From positions 22,163-86,162 of the forward strand of contig CACBWM010000004.1 in the NCBI GenBank assembly GCA_902542975.1: a DNA stretch of 64,000 nt, written 5' to 3'. Below, in pieces: positions 31,931 through 42,253 of this stretch. Every line of letters begins with the position of its first letter. The stretch's first letter is position 1. This DNA is from an uncultured Pelagibacteraceae bacterium (GTDB lineage Bacteria; Pseudomonadota; Alphaproteobacteria; Pelagibacterales; Pelagibacteraceae). A program made the translations under genes and the position numbers. A model generated the notes under the pieces. The model was not told where the DNA came from, did no database searches, and was given only the letters and a program-made list of their open reading frames with translations.

Positions 31931-34588
31931 ATGCCAAAATTAGTTTTTAATTTTAAATCTAAAGACACAATAAAAATAAAAAACCCAAAAAATATTTTAG
32001 GAGGCAAAGGTACAAATTTATCAGAAATGGGAAGGATGGGTTTACCTGTCCCACCTGGATTTACGATTTCTACTGAAGTTTGTGATTTATTTTATAAAAA
32101 TAAAAAGAAATTAAAGCCTAAAATTATAAATGAAATAAATAGAGAGTTAAAAAATATTGAAAAAGATTCTGGTAAAAAATTTGGAGATTTGAAAAATCCT
32201 TTGTTGTTATCTGTAAGATCTGGTGCGAGAGTATCCATGCCAGGAATGATGGATACTATTTTAAATCTTGGACTAAATGACAAAACTGTGATTGCTTTAG
32301 CAAATAAAACATCAAATATGAGATTTGCAAAAGATAGTTATAGAAGATTTATACAAATGTATGCAAATGTTGTTATGGGTGTTGAAAGTTATAATTTTGA
32401 AGAATTAATTGAAAATTACAAACTTACAAAAGGTGTTTTGCTAGACACTGATTTGGATGAAGATGATTGGGATGGATTGATTAAAGACTTTAAAAATATT
32501 GTAAAAGAAAAAACAAAAAAAAATTTTCCTCAAAATATTAATGAACAATTATTAGGTGCAATTAGTGCGGTCTTTTTGTCATGGGAGAGTAACAGAGCAA
32601 AGGTTTACAGAAAATTAAATCATATACCTTCAGAGTGGGGAACAGCAGTAAATGTTCAGTCCATGGTCTTTGGTAATATGGGTGTTGATTGTGCGACAGG
32701 TGTTGTGTTTACACGTAATCCATCCAATGGAATCAATGAAATCTATGGCGAATATTTAATAAATGCTCAAGGAGAAGATGTTGTAGCAGGGACAAGGACG
32801 CCCCAACATATAACTAAGAAAGCTAGAAAAGACGCAAAAGAAACACTTCTTTCAATGGAAGAGTCAATGCCTAGAGTTTACAAAAATCTAAAAAATATTC
32901 TTATAAAGCTTGAGAAACATTATAAAGATATGCAGGATGTGGAGTTCACAGTCGAAAATAATAAGTTGTGGATGTTGCAAACTAGATCTGGAAAAAGAAC
33001 TGCAAAATCATCAGTCAAAATTGCTGTCGATATGGAAAAAGAAAAACTCATAACGAAAAAAGAGGCTGTGCTTAGAGTACAACCAAATTCGTTAGATACT
33101 TTGCTTCATCCAACTTTAGATGAAACAGCGAATTTAGAAGTAATAGCCAAAGGCCTTCCTGCTTCTCCAGGAGCAGCTAGTGGAAAAGTAGTATTTACAT
33201 CTGATGAGGCTGAAAGATTAAATGGAATGATGCAAAATACAATCCTAGTAAGAGTAGAAACATCACCTGAAGATATCAATGGAATGCATGCAGCCAAAGG
33301 AATTCTTACTGCAAGAGGAGGGATGACCAGCCACGCTGCAGTAGTTGCAAGAGGAATGGGTAGGCCTTGTGTATCTGGCTCAAGCGAAATAGAAATAGAT
33401 TACCAAAATAAAATTTTTAAAACAAAAAATAATGAGATTAAAGAAGGTGATTTAATTACAATTGATGGATCAACTGGTAGAATTATAAAAGGAGAAGTTA
33501 AAACTGTTAAACCCGAAATTTCGGGAGATTTTTCTAAACTTATGAGTTGGGCTGATAAATTTAGAAAACTAAAAATTAGAAGTAATTCTGAAACACCTCT
33601 TGATAGTAAAACTGCTAGAGAATTTGGAGCTGAAGGGATAGGTCTTTGTAGAACAGAACATATGTTTTTTGATGAAGAGAGAATTTTATCTGTAAGAGAA
33701 ATGATTTTATCAAAATCAAAAGAAGATAGGGCTAGGGCTCTAAACAAACTACTTCCTTTTCAAAAAAAGGATTTTATTGATATCTTTAAAATTATGAATG
33801 GTCTACCTGTTACAGTTAGATTATTAGATCCACCACTTCATGAATTTTTACCGAAAAATCAAAAAGAAATAAGCGATGTAGCAAATGCTTTAAACATCAA
33901 AAGTTCAGAATTAGAGGGTAGAATAACAGAACTTCATGAACAAAATCCAATGCTCGGCCATAGAGGTTGTAGATTAGGTATATCATTCCCAGAAATATAT
34001 GAGATGCAGTGTACTGCGATTTTTCATGCATTAGTTGAATGTAAAAAACTAAAGATAAAATCTATTATTCCAGAGATCATGATACCTTTGGTATCTACTG
34101 AAGCAGAAATAAAAATAATGAAAGATTTGGTAATTAGAGTTGCAAAAGAAGTTGAAAATAAAACTAAAACAAAACTAAATTTTTTAGTGGGTACAATGAT
34201 TGAACTCCCAAGAGCAGCAATCAAAGCAGATGATATATCTAGACACGCAGAATTTTTTAGTTTTGGAACAAATGACTTAACACAAACAACTTTTGGTATT
34301 AGCAGAGATGATAGTGGTAAGTTTTTAAATGATTATATTGATAATAAAATCTTCAATGTTGATCCATTTGTTTCTATAGACGACGGAGTTGGAGATTTGA
34401 TAGAAATAGCAACAAAAAAAGGTAGATTAATTAACAAAAAAATCAAACTCGGTATATGTGGCGAACATGGAGGTGATCCGAAAAGTATCGACTTTTGTGC
34501 ACGTGCTGGCTTAGATTATGTATCCTGTTCACCTTATAGAGTACCTATTGCAAGACTTGCTGCTGCTCAAGCTCAATTAAAAAAATAA
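31931..34588 (+). CDS. ppdK: Pyruvate, phosphate dikinase
   Basis: 'LGGKGTNLSEMGRMGLPVPPGFTIST', 'GGMTSHAAVVARGMG', 'SFGTNDLTQTTFG'. Confidence 0.98.
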   Translation: MPKLVFNFKSKDTIKIKNPKNILGGKGTNLSEMGRMGLPVPPGFTISTEVCDLFYKNKKKLKPKIINEINRELKNIEKDSGKKFGDLKNPLLLSVRSGARVSMPGMMDTILNLGLNDKTVIALANKTSNMRFAKDSYRRFIQMYANVVMGVESYNFEELIENYKLTKGVLLDTDLDEDDWDGLIKDFKNIVKEKTKKNFPQNINEQLLGAISAVFLSWESNRAKVYRKLNHIPSEWGTAVNVQSMVFGNMGVDCATGVVFTRNPSNGINEIYGEYLINAQGEDVVAGTRTPQHITKKARKDAKETLLSMEESMPRVYKNLKNILIKLEKHYKDMQDVEFTVENNKLWMLQTRSGKRTAKSSVKIAVDMEKEKLITKKEAVLRVQPNSLDTLLHPTLDETANLEVIAKGLPASPGAASGKVVFTSDEAERLNGMMQNTILVRVETSPEDINGMHAAKGILTARGGMTSHAAVVARGMGRPCVSGSSEIEIDYQNKIFKTKNNEIKEGDLITIDGSTGRIIKGEVKTVKPEISGDFSKLMSWADKFRKLKIRSNSETPLDSKTAREFGAEGIGLCRTEHMFFDEERILSVREMILSKSKEDRARALNKLLPFQKKDFIDIFKIMNGLPVTVRLLDPPLHEFLPKNQKEISDVANALNIKSSELEGRITELHEQNPMLGHRGCRLGISFPEIYEMQCTAIFHALVECKKLKIKSIIPEIMIPLVSTEAEIKIMKDLVIRVAKEVENKTKTKLNFLVGTMIELPRAAIKADDISRHAEFFSFGTNDLTQTTFGISRDDSGKFLNDYIDNKIFNVDPFVSIDDGVGDLIEIATKKGRLINKKIKLGICGEHGGDPKSIDFCARAGLDYVSCSPYRVPIARLAAAQAQLKK

Positions 34589-34597
34589 AATTAAATT

Positions 34598-35434
34598 TTA
34601 CATTTCCAATTTTAAGTCTAATGCGTTAATCGAGTGAGTTAAAGATCCTATAGAAATTCTATCTACACCAGTAGAGGAAACATTTTTTACATTCTTTAAG
34701 TTAATTCCACCTGATGCTTCAGTCTCATAAAATTTCCTAGACATTCTGACTGCTTTTTTTAAATCTTTTGAACTCATATTATCTAATAGAATTCTATCAA
34801 ATTTCAGACCCAATATTCTCTTTAACTGAGATAAATTATCGACCTCTACTGTTATTTTTTTTCTTCCTTTCTTTTTAATGGCTCTTAAAATTAAATTTTC
34901 AAAATTTTTTTCAGAACTTATATGGTTATCTTTTATTAAGTATTCATCACTTAAGTTAAATCTGTGGTTTGTTCCACCGCCTAGTTTTACAGCATATTTT
35001 TGGACGACTCTTAGATTTGGGATCGTTTTTCTTGTGCAGCATATTTGAGTTTTTTTTCTAACTTTTTTTACAAACATATTTGTTTTTGTTGCTATTCCAG
35101 AAATATGAGAAACAAAATTTAACGCCACTCTTTCACCAATTAAAATATTTCTTAGGTTACCATCAATAGTAGCGACTACCTCACCTTTTTTAATTCGAGA
35201 TCCATCTTTTTTTTTATTTTTAAAATTTATTTTTTTATCTACTAATTTAAATGTCTCTTTAGCAAAATCTATACCACCTAAAATTCCATTTTGGTTACAT
35301 ATCATTTTTACTTTTTTTTTAATATTTTTATCAATTAGTTCTGAAGTAATATCTCCTGATGGATATAAGTCCTCATTCAAAGCTAATTTACATGATGATT
35401 TTATAAAATTTTTACTTAATTGAATTTTAGACAC
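34598..35434 (-). CDS. nadC: Nicotinate-nucleotide pyrophosphorylase
   Basis: 'EDLYPSGDITSELI', 'KLGGGTNHRFNLSDEYLIKDNHI', 'EASGGINLKNV'. Confidence 0.95.
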   Translation of the reverse strand: MSKIQLSKNFIKSSCKLALNEDLYPSGDITSELIDKNIKKKVKMICNQNGILGGIDFAKETFKLVDKKINFKNKKKDGSRIKKGEVVATIDGNLRNILIGERVALNFVSHISGIATKTNMFVKKVRKKTQICCTRKTIPNLRVVQKYAVKLGGGTNHRFNLSDEYLIKDNHISSEKNFENLILRAIKKKGRKKITVEVDNLSQLKRILGLKFDRILLDNMSSKDLKKAVRMSRKFYETEASGGINLKNVKNVSSTGVDRISIGSLTHSINALDLKLEM

Positions 35435-35439
35435 AGATT

Positions 35440-36429
35440 TTATCTGCCTATTTCTGCCATTCTCTCTACAGATTTTCTTGCTTTTTCGATTGTCTCATTG
35501 TCCATTATTAATTCGTTAGTTTCATTTTCTAAACAATCTAATATTTTAGGCAAAGTTATTCTTTTCATATGAGGACAAAGATTACATGGTCTAATAAATT
35601 CAACATTTGGATTATCAATTTGTACGTTATCACTCATTGAGCATTCCGTTACCATCATGACTTTTTCTGGTTGATTATCTCTTACATATTTAATCATTCC
35701 ACTTGTAGAACCTGCAAAATCAGATGCTTGTATCACATCAGGCGGACATTCTGGATGGGCTATTATTTTTATACCTGGATTAGCTTTTCTAATATCATTA
35801 ATTTCTTGATCATTGAATTGTTCGTGAACTTCACAAGTTCCCTTCCAAGAAATAATTTCTATATCAGTTTGTGATGCTACATATTTTGCTAAAAAATCAT
35901 CAGGTAAAAATATAACTTTGTCTACTCCTAATGACTCTACAATTTTTACTGCATTCGCAGATGTACAGCAAACATCAGTTTCAGCCTTAACATCAGCAGA
36001 TGTATTTACATACGAGACCACTGGAACACCAGGATATTGTTTTTTTAGATTTCTAACATCATCGCCTGTTATAGACGAAGACAGTGAACAGCCTGCCTTC
36101 ATATCTGGTAATAAAACTTTTTTTTCAGGGCTCATTAATTTTGCAGTTTCAGCCATAAAATGAACTCCACACATGACAATTATATCTGCTTTTGTTTTTG
36201 CAGCCTCTACCGCTAATGCTAAAGAATCCGCAGAAAAATCTGAAATGCCGTGATAAATTTCTGGTGTTTGATAATTGTGGGCAAGAATTACTGCGTTCTT
36301 CTCTTTCTTTAATTTATTAATTTTATAAATGTAAGGTGCATGTGTAGCCCATTCTATCTCTGGAATTTTTTTTGATACTTTGTTATAAATTGAGCTTGTT
36401 GCTTTTTTTATTTCACTAGTAAATTCCAT
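35440..36429 (-). CDS. nadA: Quinolinate synthase A
   Basis: 'AHNYQTPEIYHGISDFSADSLALA', 'HPECPPDV', 'CNLCPHMKRITL'. Confidence 0.96.
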   Translation of the reverse strand: MEFTSEIKKATSSIYNKVSKKIPEIEWATHAPYIYKINKLKKEKNAVILAHNYQTPEIYHGISDFSADSLALAVEAAKTKADIIVMCGVHFMAETAKLMSPEKKVLLPDMKAGCSLSSSITGDDVRNLKKQYPGVPVVSYVNTSADVKAETDVCCTSANAVKIVESLGVDKVIFLPDDFLAKYVASQTDIEIISWKGTCEVHEQFNDQEINDIRKANPGIKIIAHPECPPDVIQASDFAGSTSGMIKYVRDNQPEKVMMVTECSMSDNVQIDNPNVEFIRPCNLCPHMKRITLPKILDCLENETNELIMDNETIEKARKSVERMAEIGR

Positions 36430-36487
36430 AAAAAAAACTTATCAACTTGAAATAGAATTGTCATTCATTTAATCTGCCGCATAACAT

Positions 36488-36573
36488 GCGGTCATGCTGA
36501 AACTGGTAGACAGGCACGGTTGAGGGCCGTGTGGGCCTAGCCCATGAGAGTTCGAGTCTCTCTGACCGCACCA
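36488..36573 (+). tRNA. tRNA-Leu (anticodon GAG), CCA encoded
   Basis: acceptor gcggtca/tgaccgc, anticodon stem-loop cacgg-ttgaggg-ccgtg, long variable arm, T-loop ttcgagt, ends acca. Confidence 0.95.
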
Positions 36574-36589
36574 AAAACAAATATTTATT

Positions 36590-36848
36590 AAGGGGCGTTC
36601 TGTTGCCAGGTGCCCCAAACCCCGTAACTTAATTAATAAATTAATTAAGCTGCAAGTGCGTAACTTTCGTTAGCATTTATAAATTAGCCCTTCACGGTGG
36701 AACAATACCGAACGAAAGAATAACTTTTAGTCATCCGTCGATCCTAATTCACCCCCATAAGTTGAAAATGGTGGAGGTGGTGGGTACTGCCCCCACGTCC
36801 GTAATGGTTATTACGAAATTCGTTTATCGTCATAGTTGGAAAACCAAC
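36590..36848 (-). ncRNA. ssrA: Transfer-messenger RNA, circularly permuted two-piece form
   Basis: On minus strand: acceptor piece ending '...cccaccacctccacca' then 12-nt spacer 'ttttcaacttat' then coding piece starting 'gggggtgaattaggatcgacgg'; gggggtg pairs with cacctcc; tag ORF gctaacgaaagttacgcacttgcagcttaa. Outer ends approximate. Confidence 0.9.
36645..36674 (-). other. tmRNA proteolysis tag reading frame ANESYALAA*
   Basis: gct aac gaa agt tac gca ctt gca gct taa on the minus strand within the coding piece. Confidence 0.85.
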
Positions 36849-36892
36849 ATTAATAATATAAAACCAAATTCAATAGATTCAATAAATTATTC

Positions 36893-37840
36893 ATGAAGTT
36901 AACCGACGAACAAATAAAAGAAATAAAAGATCAACAATCTCAACAAAATTCAACAAAAAGAGTCACAGCACCAGAACTTGAAAAAATTCTCTACGATGCA
37001 ATTCCAATATTAGACCATGGTTTTATAAGAGTTGTTGACTATATGGGTGATGATACCTCTGTAGTTCAATCAGCAAGAGTATCTTATGGAAAAGGTACAA
37101 AAAAAGTTTCCACTGACTCTGGTTTAATCAAATATTTAATGAGACATTGGCATAGTACTCCTTTTGAAATGTGTGAAATAAAATATCATGTAAAGCTACC
37201 AATATTTATAGCTAGACAATGGATTAGACACAGAACAGCAAATGTAAATGAATACTCAGCAAGATACTCGATTTTAGATAAAGAATTTTATCTACCTGAG
37301 CCCCAACATCTTGCTGCTCAATCACAAAGTAATAGACAAGGTAGAGGTGATATTTTAGATGGAGAAAAAGCAAAAAAAGTTTTGAATTTATTAAAAGGAG
37401 ATGCTGAACAAACTTATAATAATTATGAAACTATGCTTAATGAAAGATATGATGGATCAACCATAGATGAAAATGCTGTAGGTTTAGCAAGAGAGCTTGC
37501 TAGAATGAACTTAACACTAAATACTTACACCCAATGGTATTGGAAAACAGATTTATTAAATCTGATGAATTTTTTGAGACTCAGAGCAGATCATCATGCG
37601 CAGTATGAAATAAGAGCTTACGCAGATGCGATGCTTGATACTGTTAAAAAATGGGTACCAATAACTTATGAGGCTTTTATGGATTATAGGGTTGGTGGTA
37701 CAGAAGTTTCTGCAAAAGGAAAAGTTATTATTCAAAAACTTATAAAAGGTGAACATGTTTCTATCGATGACACAGGTTTATCAAAAAGAGAATGGAACGA
37801 ACTTATGGAAGCTTTTGATCTTAAAGATAAATTGATTTAA
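36893..37840 (+). CDS. thyX: FAD-dependent thymidylate synthase
   Basis: ThyX motif '[19 protein letters not shown]'. Confidence 0.97.
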   Translation: MKLTDEQIKEIKDQQSQQNSTKRVTAPELEKILYDAIPILDHGFIRVVDYMGDDTSVVQSARVSYGKGTKKVSTDSGLIKYLMRHWHSTPFEMCEIKYHVKLPIFIARQWIRHRTANVNEYSARYSILDKEFYLPEPQHLAAQSQSNRQGRGDILDGEKAKKVLNLLKGDAEQTYNNYETMLNERYDGSTIDENAVGLARELARMNLTLNTYTQWYWKTDLLNLMNFLRLRADHHAQYEIRAYADAMLDTVKKWVPITYEAFMDYRVGGTEVSAKGKVIIQKLIKGEHVSIDDTGLSKREWNELMEAFDLKDKLI

Positions 37841-38645
37841 TTTTTTCAGCAAACTTAAAATATATTTTAGATATCTCATGCTCTGGTTTACTTTCAACAA
37901 TAGGTGAACCCTTATCCCCTTGTTTTCCAACTTCTGGATCAATTGGTATTTCACCTAGAAAATTTTTTTTAAATTCATCAGCAGTCTTTTTGACACCGCC
38001 TTCACCAAAAATTGCATATTTTTTTCCATCATCTCCAATGAAATGACTCATATTATCGATAAGTCCTAATATTTTTACTTTAAGTTTATCAAACATCCTA
38101 ATTCCACGTTTTACATCCTGTAAGGCTATTTCTTGTGGTGTAGATATAATAATTACTCCATCCAAGTTAATTTCTTGTGCAAAAGTCAATTGTGTATCTC
38201 CAGTTCCTGGCGGCATATCAACAATTAAAAAATCTAAATTTTCCCACAAAACTTTTTGTGTAAAGGTTTTTATCGCAGAAATTACCATTGGACCCCGCCA
38301 GATCATTGGTGTTTGTTCTTCTGTTAAAAATCCTATAGACATACATTGAATTCCATATTTTAAAATAGGCTTTAATTTTTGCCCGTCACTTTCAGGCTTC
38401 TCATTTATTGAGAATAATTTTGGCAATGATGGTCCATATATATCTGCGTCAAGCAAACCAACATTTAAGTCCATTTTTTTTAATGCCAAAGCAAGATTCG
38501 AGGCAAATGTTGACTTTCCTACTCCTCCTTTTGCACTTGATATTGCAATTGTAAACTTTGTTCCAATAATTGGGTTTCGTCTGAAGGTTTTTGGCTCAGT
38601 TTTTGCCTTTGTTGTGTCACTTAAACCTACTTTTTTTTCGTCCAT
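37821..38645 (-). CDS. Mrp/NBP35 (ApbC) family Fe-S carrier ATPase
   Basis: '[21 protein letters not shown]', '[12 protein letters not shown]', '[12 protein letters not shown]'. Confidence 0.93.
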   Translation of the reverse strand: MDEKKVGLSDTTKAKTEPKTFRRNPIIGTKFTIAISSAKGGVGKSTFASNLALALKKMDLNVGLLDADIYGPSLPKLFSINEKPESDGQKLKPILKYGIQCMSIGFLTEEQTPMIWRGPMVISAIKTFTQKVLWENLDFLIVDMPPGTGDTQLTFAQEINLDGVIIISTPQEIALQDVKRGIRMFDKLKVKILGLIDNMSHFIGDDGKKYAIFGEGGVKKTADEFKKNFLGEIPIDPEVGKQGDKGSPIVESKPEHEISKIYFKFAEKIKSIYL

Positions 38646-38659
38646 AATTTACCATTATC

Positions 38660-38694
38660 TTGTTTTTACTAATAAAGACACTATATAGAGTGTC
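38660..38694 (+). promoter_or_regulatory. Putative promoter/operator of hflK with 18-bp inverted repeat
   Basis: ttgttt -16 nt- tatata; -10 lies inside gacact-atatag-agtgtc (38677-38694), 5 nt before the ATG. Confidence 0.4.
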
Positions 38695-38699
38695 GTATT

Positions 38700-39791
38700 A
38701 TGAGTGATTTTAGAAATCAAAGCCCATGGGGAACACCTCCCGGAGGAGGTGGTAACGGAAATGGTGGATTTAGAAAAGGTCCTACTCCCCCAAATATTGA
38801 TGAAGTTATAAGCAAACTACAATCAATAATAAATAGATTTTTAGGCGGCGGTAAAGGTGGTGCTAAGCCAATAATAATTGGTCTAATAATCCTTTTAATT
38901 GTTTGGACTTTAAGTGGTCTTTATAGAGTTTTACCTGATGAACAAGGCGTTGTATTGAGATTTGGAAAATTTGTTAAAACTACGCAGCCTGGATTAAATT
39001 ATCATCTTCCTTTTCCAATTGAAAATGTACTTACTCCTAAGGTCACAAAAGTTAATCGAATGGATATTGGATTTAGGTCAGAAAGAGATAGTGGATTTTC
39101 CTCAGGTGGAGTTGCAGATGTTCCAGAAGAAAGTTTAATGTTAACAGGTGATGAAAACATAGTTAACATAGATTTTTCTGTATTTTGGGTAATTAAAGAT
39201 GCTGGTAATTTTTTATTCAAAATTCAAGATCCAGAGGGCACAGTTAAAGCAGCTGCTGAAACAGCGATGAGAGAAGTCATTGCTCGATCTGACATTCAAC
39301 CAATTCTAACTGAAGGTAGATCTCTCATAGAAGCTGATACTCAAGAAATAATTCAAGAAATTTTAGATGAATACACAAGTGGAATTCAAATTACACAAGT
39401 TCAAACTCAAAAAGCTGATCCACCAGATCAAGTTATTGATGCATTTAGAGATGTCCAGGCAGCTAGAGCAGATATGGAAAGATCTAAAAACGAAGCAGAA
39501 GCATATGCTAACGATGTAATTCCAAGAGCAAGAGGAGAGGCAGCAAAAATTCTTCAAGCAGCAGAAGCTTATAAAAAAGAAGTTGTTGCTAAGGCAGAAG
39601 GAGAAGCTAGTAGATTTTTATCAATTTATAATGAGTATGCAAAAGCCAAAAAAGTAACTCAAGAAAGAATGTATCTTGAGACAATGGAAGAAGTATTAGC
39701 TGATATTAATAAAATAATAATCGACAAAAATTCAGGTGAAGGTGTAGTGCCATACCTGCCATTACAAGAATTAAAGACAGGAACTAATTAA
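38700..39791 (+). CDS. hflK: FtsH protease modulator HflK
   Basis: Gly-rich N-terminus, TM, SPFH/Band 7 domain; followed by hflC. Confidence 0.95.
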   Translation: MSDFRNQSPWGTPPGGGGNGNGGFRKGPTPPNIDEVISKLQSIINRFLGGGKGGAKPIIIGLIILLIVWTLSGLYRVLPDEQGVVLRFGKFVKTTQPGLNYHLPFPIENVLTPKVTKVNRMDIGFRSERDSGFSSGGVADVPEESLMLTGDENIVNIDFSVFWVIKDAGNFLFKIQDPEGTVKAAAETAMREVIARSDIQPILTEGRSLIEADTQEIIQEILDEYTSGIQITQVQTQKADPPDQVIDAFRDVQAARADMERSKNEAEAYANDVIPRARGEAAKILQAAEAYKKEVVAKAEGEASRFLSIYNEYAKAKKVTQERMYLETMEEVLADINKIIIDKNSGEGVVPYLPLQELKTGTN

Positions 39792-39792
39792 A

Positions 39793-40662
39793 ATGAAAGC
39801 TGGAAAATTTTTATTACCAATAATTATTCTTATCGTTGCAACAATATACTTTTCAGTTTTTATTGTAAAAGAAGTTAACCAAGCTATTGTTCTTCAATTT
39901 GGTGATCCTAAAAGAATTATATCAAAACCTGGTATTAACTTTAAAATTCCATTTATACAAAACGTTGTATTCTTAGATAAAAGAATTTTAAATCTTGATA
40001 CACCACCAGAAGAAGTAATTGCATCAGATCAAAAAAGGCTAATAGTCGATGCATTTGCAAGGTTCCAAATAATTGATCCTCTTAAATTTTATATATCTGT
40101 TGGAAATGAAAGAGTCGCAAGATCAAGATTGGCAACAATTATAAATTCAAGAATAAGAAACGTACTTGGTCAACAAGAACTGCAAACACTTTTATCAGAA
40201 GATAGAACAAAACAGATGTCTCTAATTCAAGAGGGTGTAAATAATGAAGCAGAAAATTTTGGTATTAGTATTGTTGATGTAAGAATTAAAAGAGCAGACC
40301 TTCCTCAAGCAAACAGTGATGCAATTTTTAGGAGGATGCAAACTGAAAGGGAAAGAGAGGCAAAAGAATTTAGAGCAAAAGGTGCAGAGATGGCAGTAAC
40401 AATCACGTCAACTGCTGATAAAGAAGTAACGGTTATACTTGCAGATGCACAAAAAAAATCTGAGATTATGAAGGGTGAAGGTGATGGTCTTAAGAATAAA
40501 ATTTTTGCTGATGCATTCGGACAAGATCCTGAATTTTTTGCTTTTTATAGAGCTATGCAAGCATACCAAAAAGCTTTAATCGGTGGTGAAACTTCAATGA
40601 TACTTTCACCAGATAGTGAATTTTTTAAATTTTTCGGAAATATTGATCAAAAAGTAGAGTAA
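39793..40662 (+). CDS. hflC: FtsH protease modulator HflC
   Basis: 'VKEVNQAIVLQFGDPKRIISKPGINFKIPFIQNVVFLDKRIL'. Confidence 0.95.
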   Translation: MKAGKFLLPIIILIVATIYFSVFIVKEVNQAIVLQFGDPKRIISKPGINFKIPFIQNVVFLDKRILNLDTPPEEVIASDQKRLIVDAFARFQIIDPLKFYISVGNERVARSRLATIINSRIRNVLGQQELQTLLSEDRTKQMSLIQEGVNNEAENFGISIVDVRIKRADLPQANSDAIFRRMQTEREREAKEFRAKGAEMAVTITSTADKEVTVILADAQKKSEIMKGEGDGLKNKIFADAFGQDPEFFAFYRAMQAYQKALIGGETSMILSPDSEFFKFFGNIDQKVE

Positions 40663-40667
40663 ATTTC

Positions 40668-40853
40668 ATGAGAGAATTGATCATAGCATTTGGTCTATTC
40701 CTATTTATTGAAGGTATTCTTTACGCCATATTTCCATCAAAAATGAAAAATATGATAATGAAATTAAAAGAAGCCACTGATAATCAGCTAAGAACTGGTG
40801 GATTAATATTTGCAGTGATTGGTTTTTTTATAATTTGGTACTTAAAAAGATGA
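40668..40853 (+). CDS. DUF2065 family small membrane protein
   Basis: 61 aa with two TM segments, 'LFLFIEGILYAIFPSKMKNMI'; between hflC and degP. Confidence 0.75.
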   Translation: MRELIIAFGLFLFIEGILYAIFPSKMKNMIMKLKEATDNQLRTGGLIFAVIGFFIIWYLKR

Positions 40854-42253
40854 GATTCATAAAAATTTTATTTCTAATATTGTTTTCAATTAATATTCAA
40901 AATACTACTAACGCAGCAGATATGCCTGCATCCTTTGCAGATCTTGCTGAAAAATTAATGCCATCAGTAGTAAATATCTCGACTACAACAACAGTAACAA
41001 CAAGGTCCAACCCTTTTCCATTTGAATTTCCCCCAGGATCTCCTTTTGAAGATATGTTCAAAGATTATGGAACACCACAAAAGAGACAGACAAGTGCACT
41101 TGGATCAGGGTTTATCATTGATGAAAAGGGAATTGTTATTACAAATAATCACGTGATACAGGGCGCAGAAGATGTTTATGTTAGAGTTAATGGTGAAAAA
41201 AATATAAAGGCAAAAGTAATTGGTGCTGATCCTGGTATGGATTTGGCAGTTCTTCAAATAGAGTCAGATCAAAAATTCACACCAGTTAAGTTTGGAGATT
41301 CTGATACCGCAAGAATAGGTGATTGGGTTATTGCAATTGGGAATCCATTTGGCTTAGGTGGAACCGTTACTGCAGGAATAATTTCTGCAAGAAACAGAAG
41401 TATAGGACTTTCTAGATATGAAGACTACATTCAAACTGATGCATCAATTAACCAAGGTAATTCAGGTGGTCCATTGTTTAATATGGATGGAGATGTAGTT
41501 GGAATTAATACAGCAATATTAGGTCAATCAGGTTCAATTGGAATTGGTTTTGCAATACCTTCTAATAGTGCACAAAAAGTAATTAATCAATTAATTGAAT
41601 TTGGTGAAACTAAAAGAGGATGGTTAGGTGTTAGAATTCAAACAGTCACAAAAGATATTGCAGATGTTGAAAAATTAGATGAACCTAGAGGAGCACTTGT
41701 TGCTAGTGTAGCTGAAAATAGTCCATCAGATAAGGGAGGGATTAAAGCTGGAGACATAATTTTAGAATTTGATGGTAAGAAAATTAATGAAATGAGCGAA
41801 CTTCCGAGAATAGTCGCTGAAACAGAAGTTGGAAAAAAAGTAAAACTTAAAGTGTGGAGAAATAAACGTGAAATAACTAAGGAAATTGTACTTGGAAGAC
41901 TAGAAACATCTGAAGACTTTAAATCGCAAGGTTTAGTAACAGAAAAACCTAAAGAGGATGCAATAGATGGTTTGAAAATAAAAGTGAGATTGCTGAATAA
42001 AGATGACATTAAAGAAAGAAATTTACCAAAAAATACTACAGGATTAGTTATCACAGAAATCGATAAAGATAGCCCAGTTAACTATCTTCAAGTAAATAAT
42101 ATTATTGTTGAAGCACAAAAGAAAAAGATCAACACCATTGGTGACTTAGATAACATTGTAAAACTAGCTCTAAAAAGTAATGATAAAAGTTTACTTATTG
42201 CAATTTACAATAATAATAACCAAAGACGATATATTGGTGTTAAACTAAATTAA
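40850..42253 (+). CDS. degP: Periplasmic serine endoprotease Do (DegP/DegQ)
   Basis: 'TNNHVIQGAEDVYVR', 'INQGNSGGPLFNMDG', two PDZ domains; start at internal Met with signal peptide. Confidence 0.95.
   Translation: MRFIKILFLILFSINIQNTTNAADMPASFADLAEKLMPSVVNISTTTTVTTRSNPFPFEFPPGSPFEDMFKDYGTPQKRQTSALGSGFIIDEKGIVITNNHVIQGAEDVYVRVNGEKNIKAKVIGADPGMDLAVLQIESDQKFTPVKFGDSDTARIGDWVIAIGNPFGLGGTVTAGIISARNRSIGLSRYEDYIQTDASINQGNSGGPLFNMDGDVVGINTAILGQSGSIGIGFAIPSNSAQKVINQLIEFGETKRGWLGVRIQTVTKDIADVEKLDEPRGALVASVAENSPSDKGGIKAGDIILEFDGKKINEMSELPRIVAETEVGKKVKLKVWRNKREITKEIVLGRLETSEDFKSQGLVTEKPKEDAIDGLKIKVRLLNKDDIKERNLPKNTTGLVITEIDKDSPVNYLQVNNIIVEAQKKKINTIGDLDNIVKLALKSNDKSLLIAIYNNNNQRRYIGVKLN

Noticed and set aside
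41638-42054. 138-aa minus-strand ORF opposite degP
   Set aside because: Antisense shadow of the conserved PDZ region; no recognisable domain.
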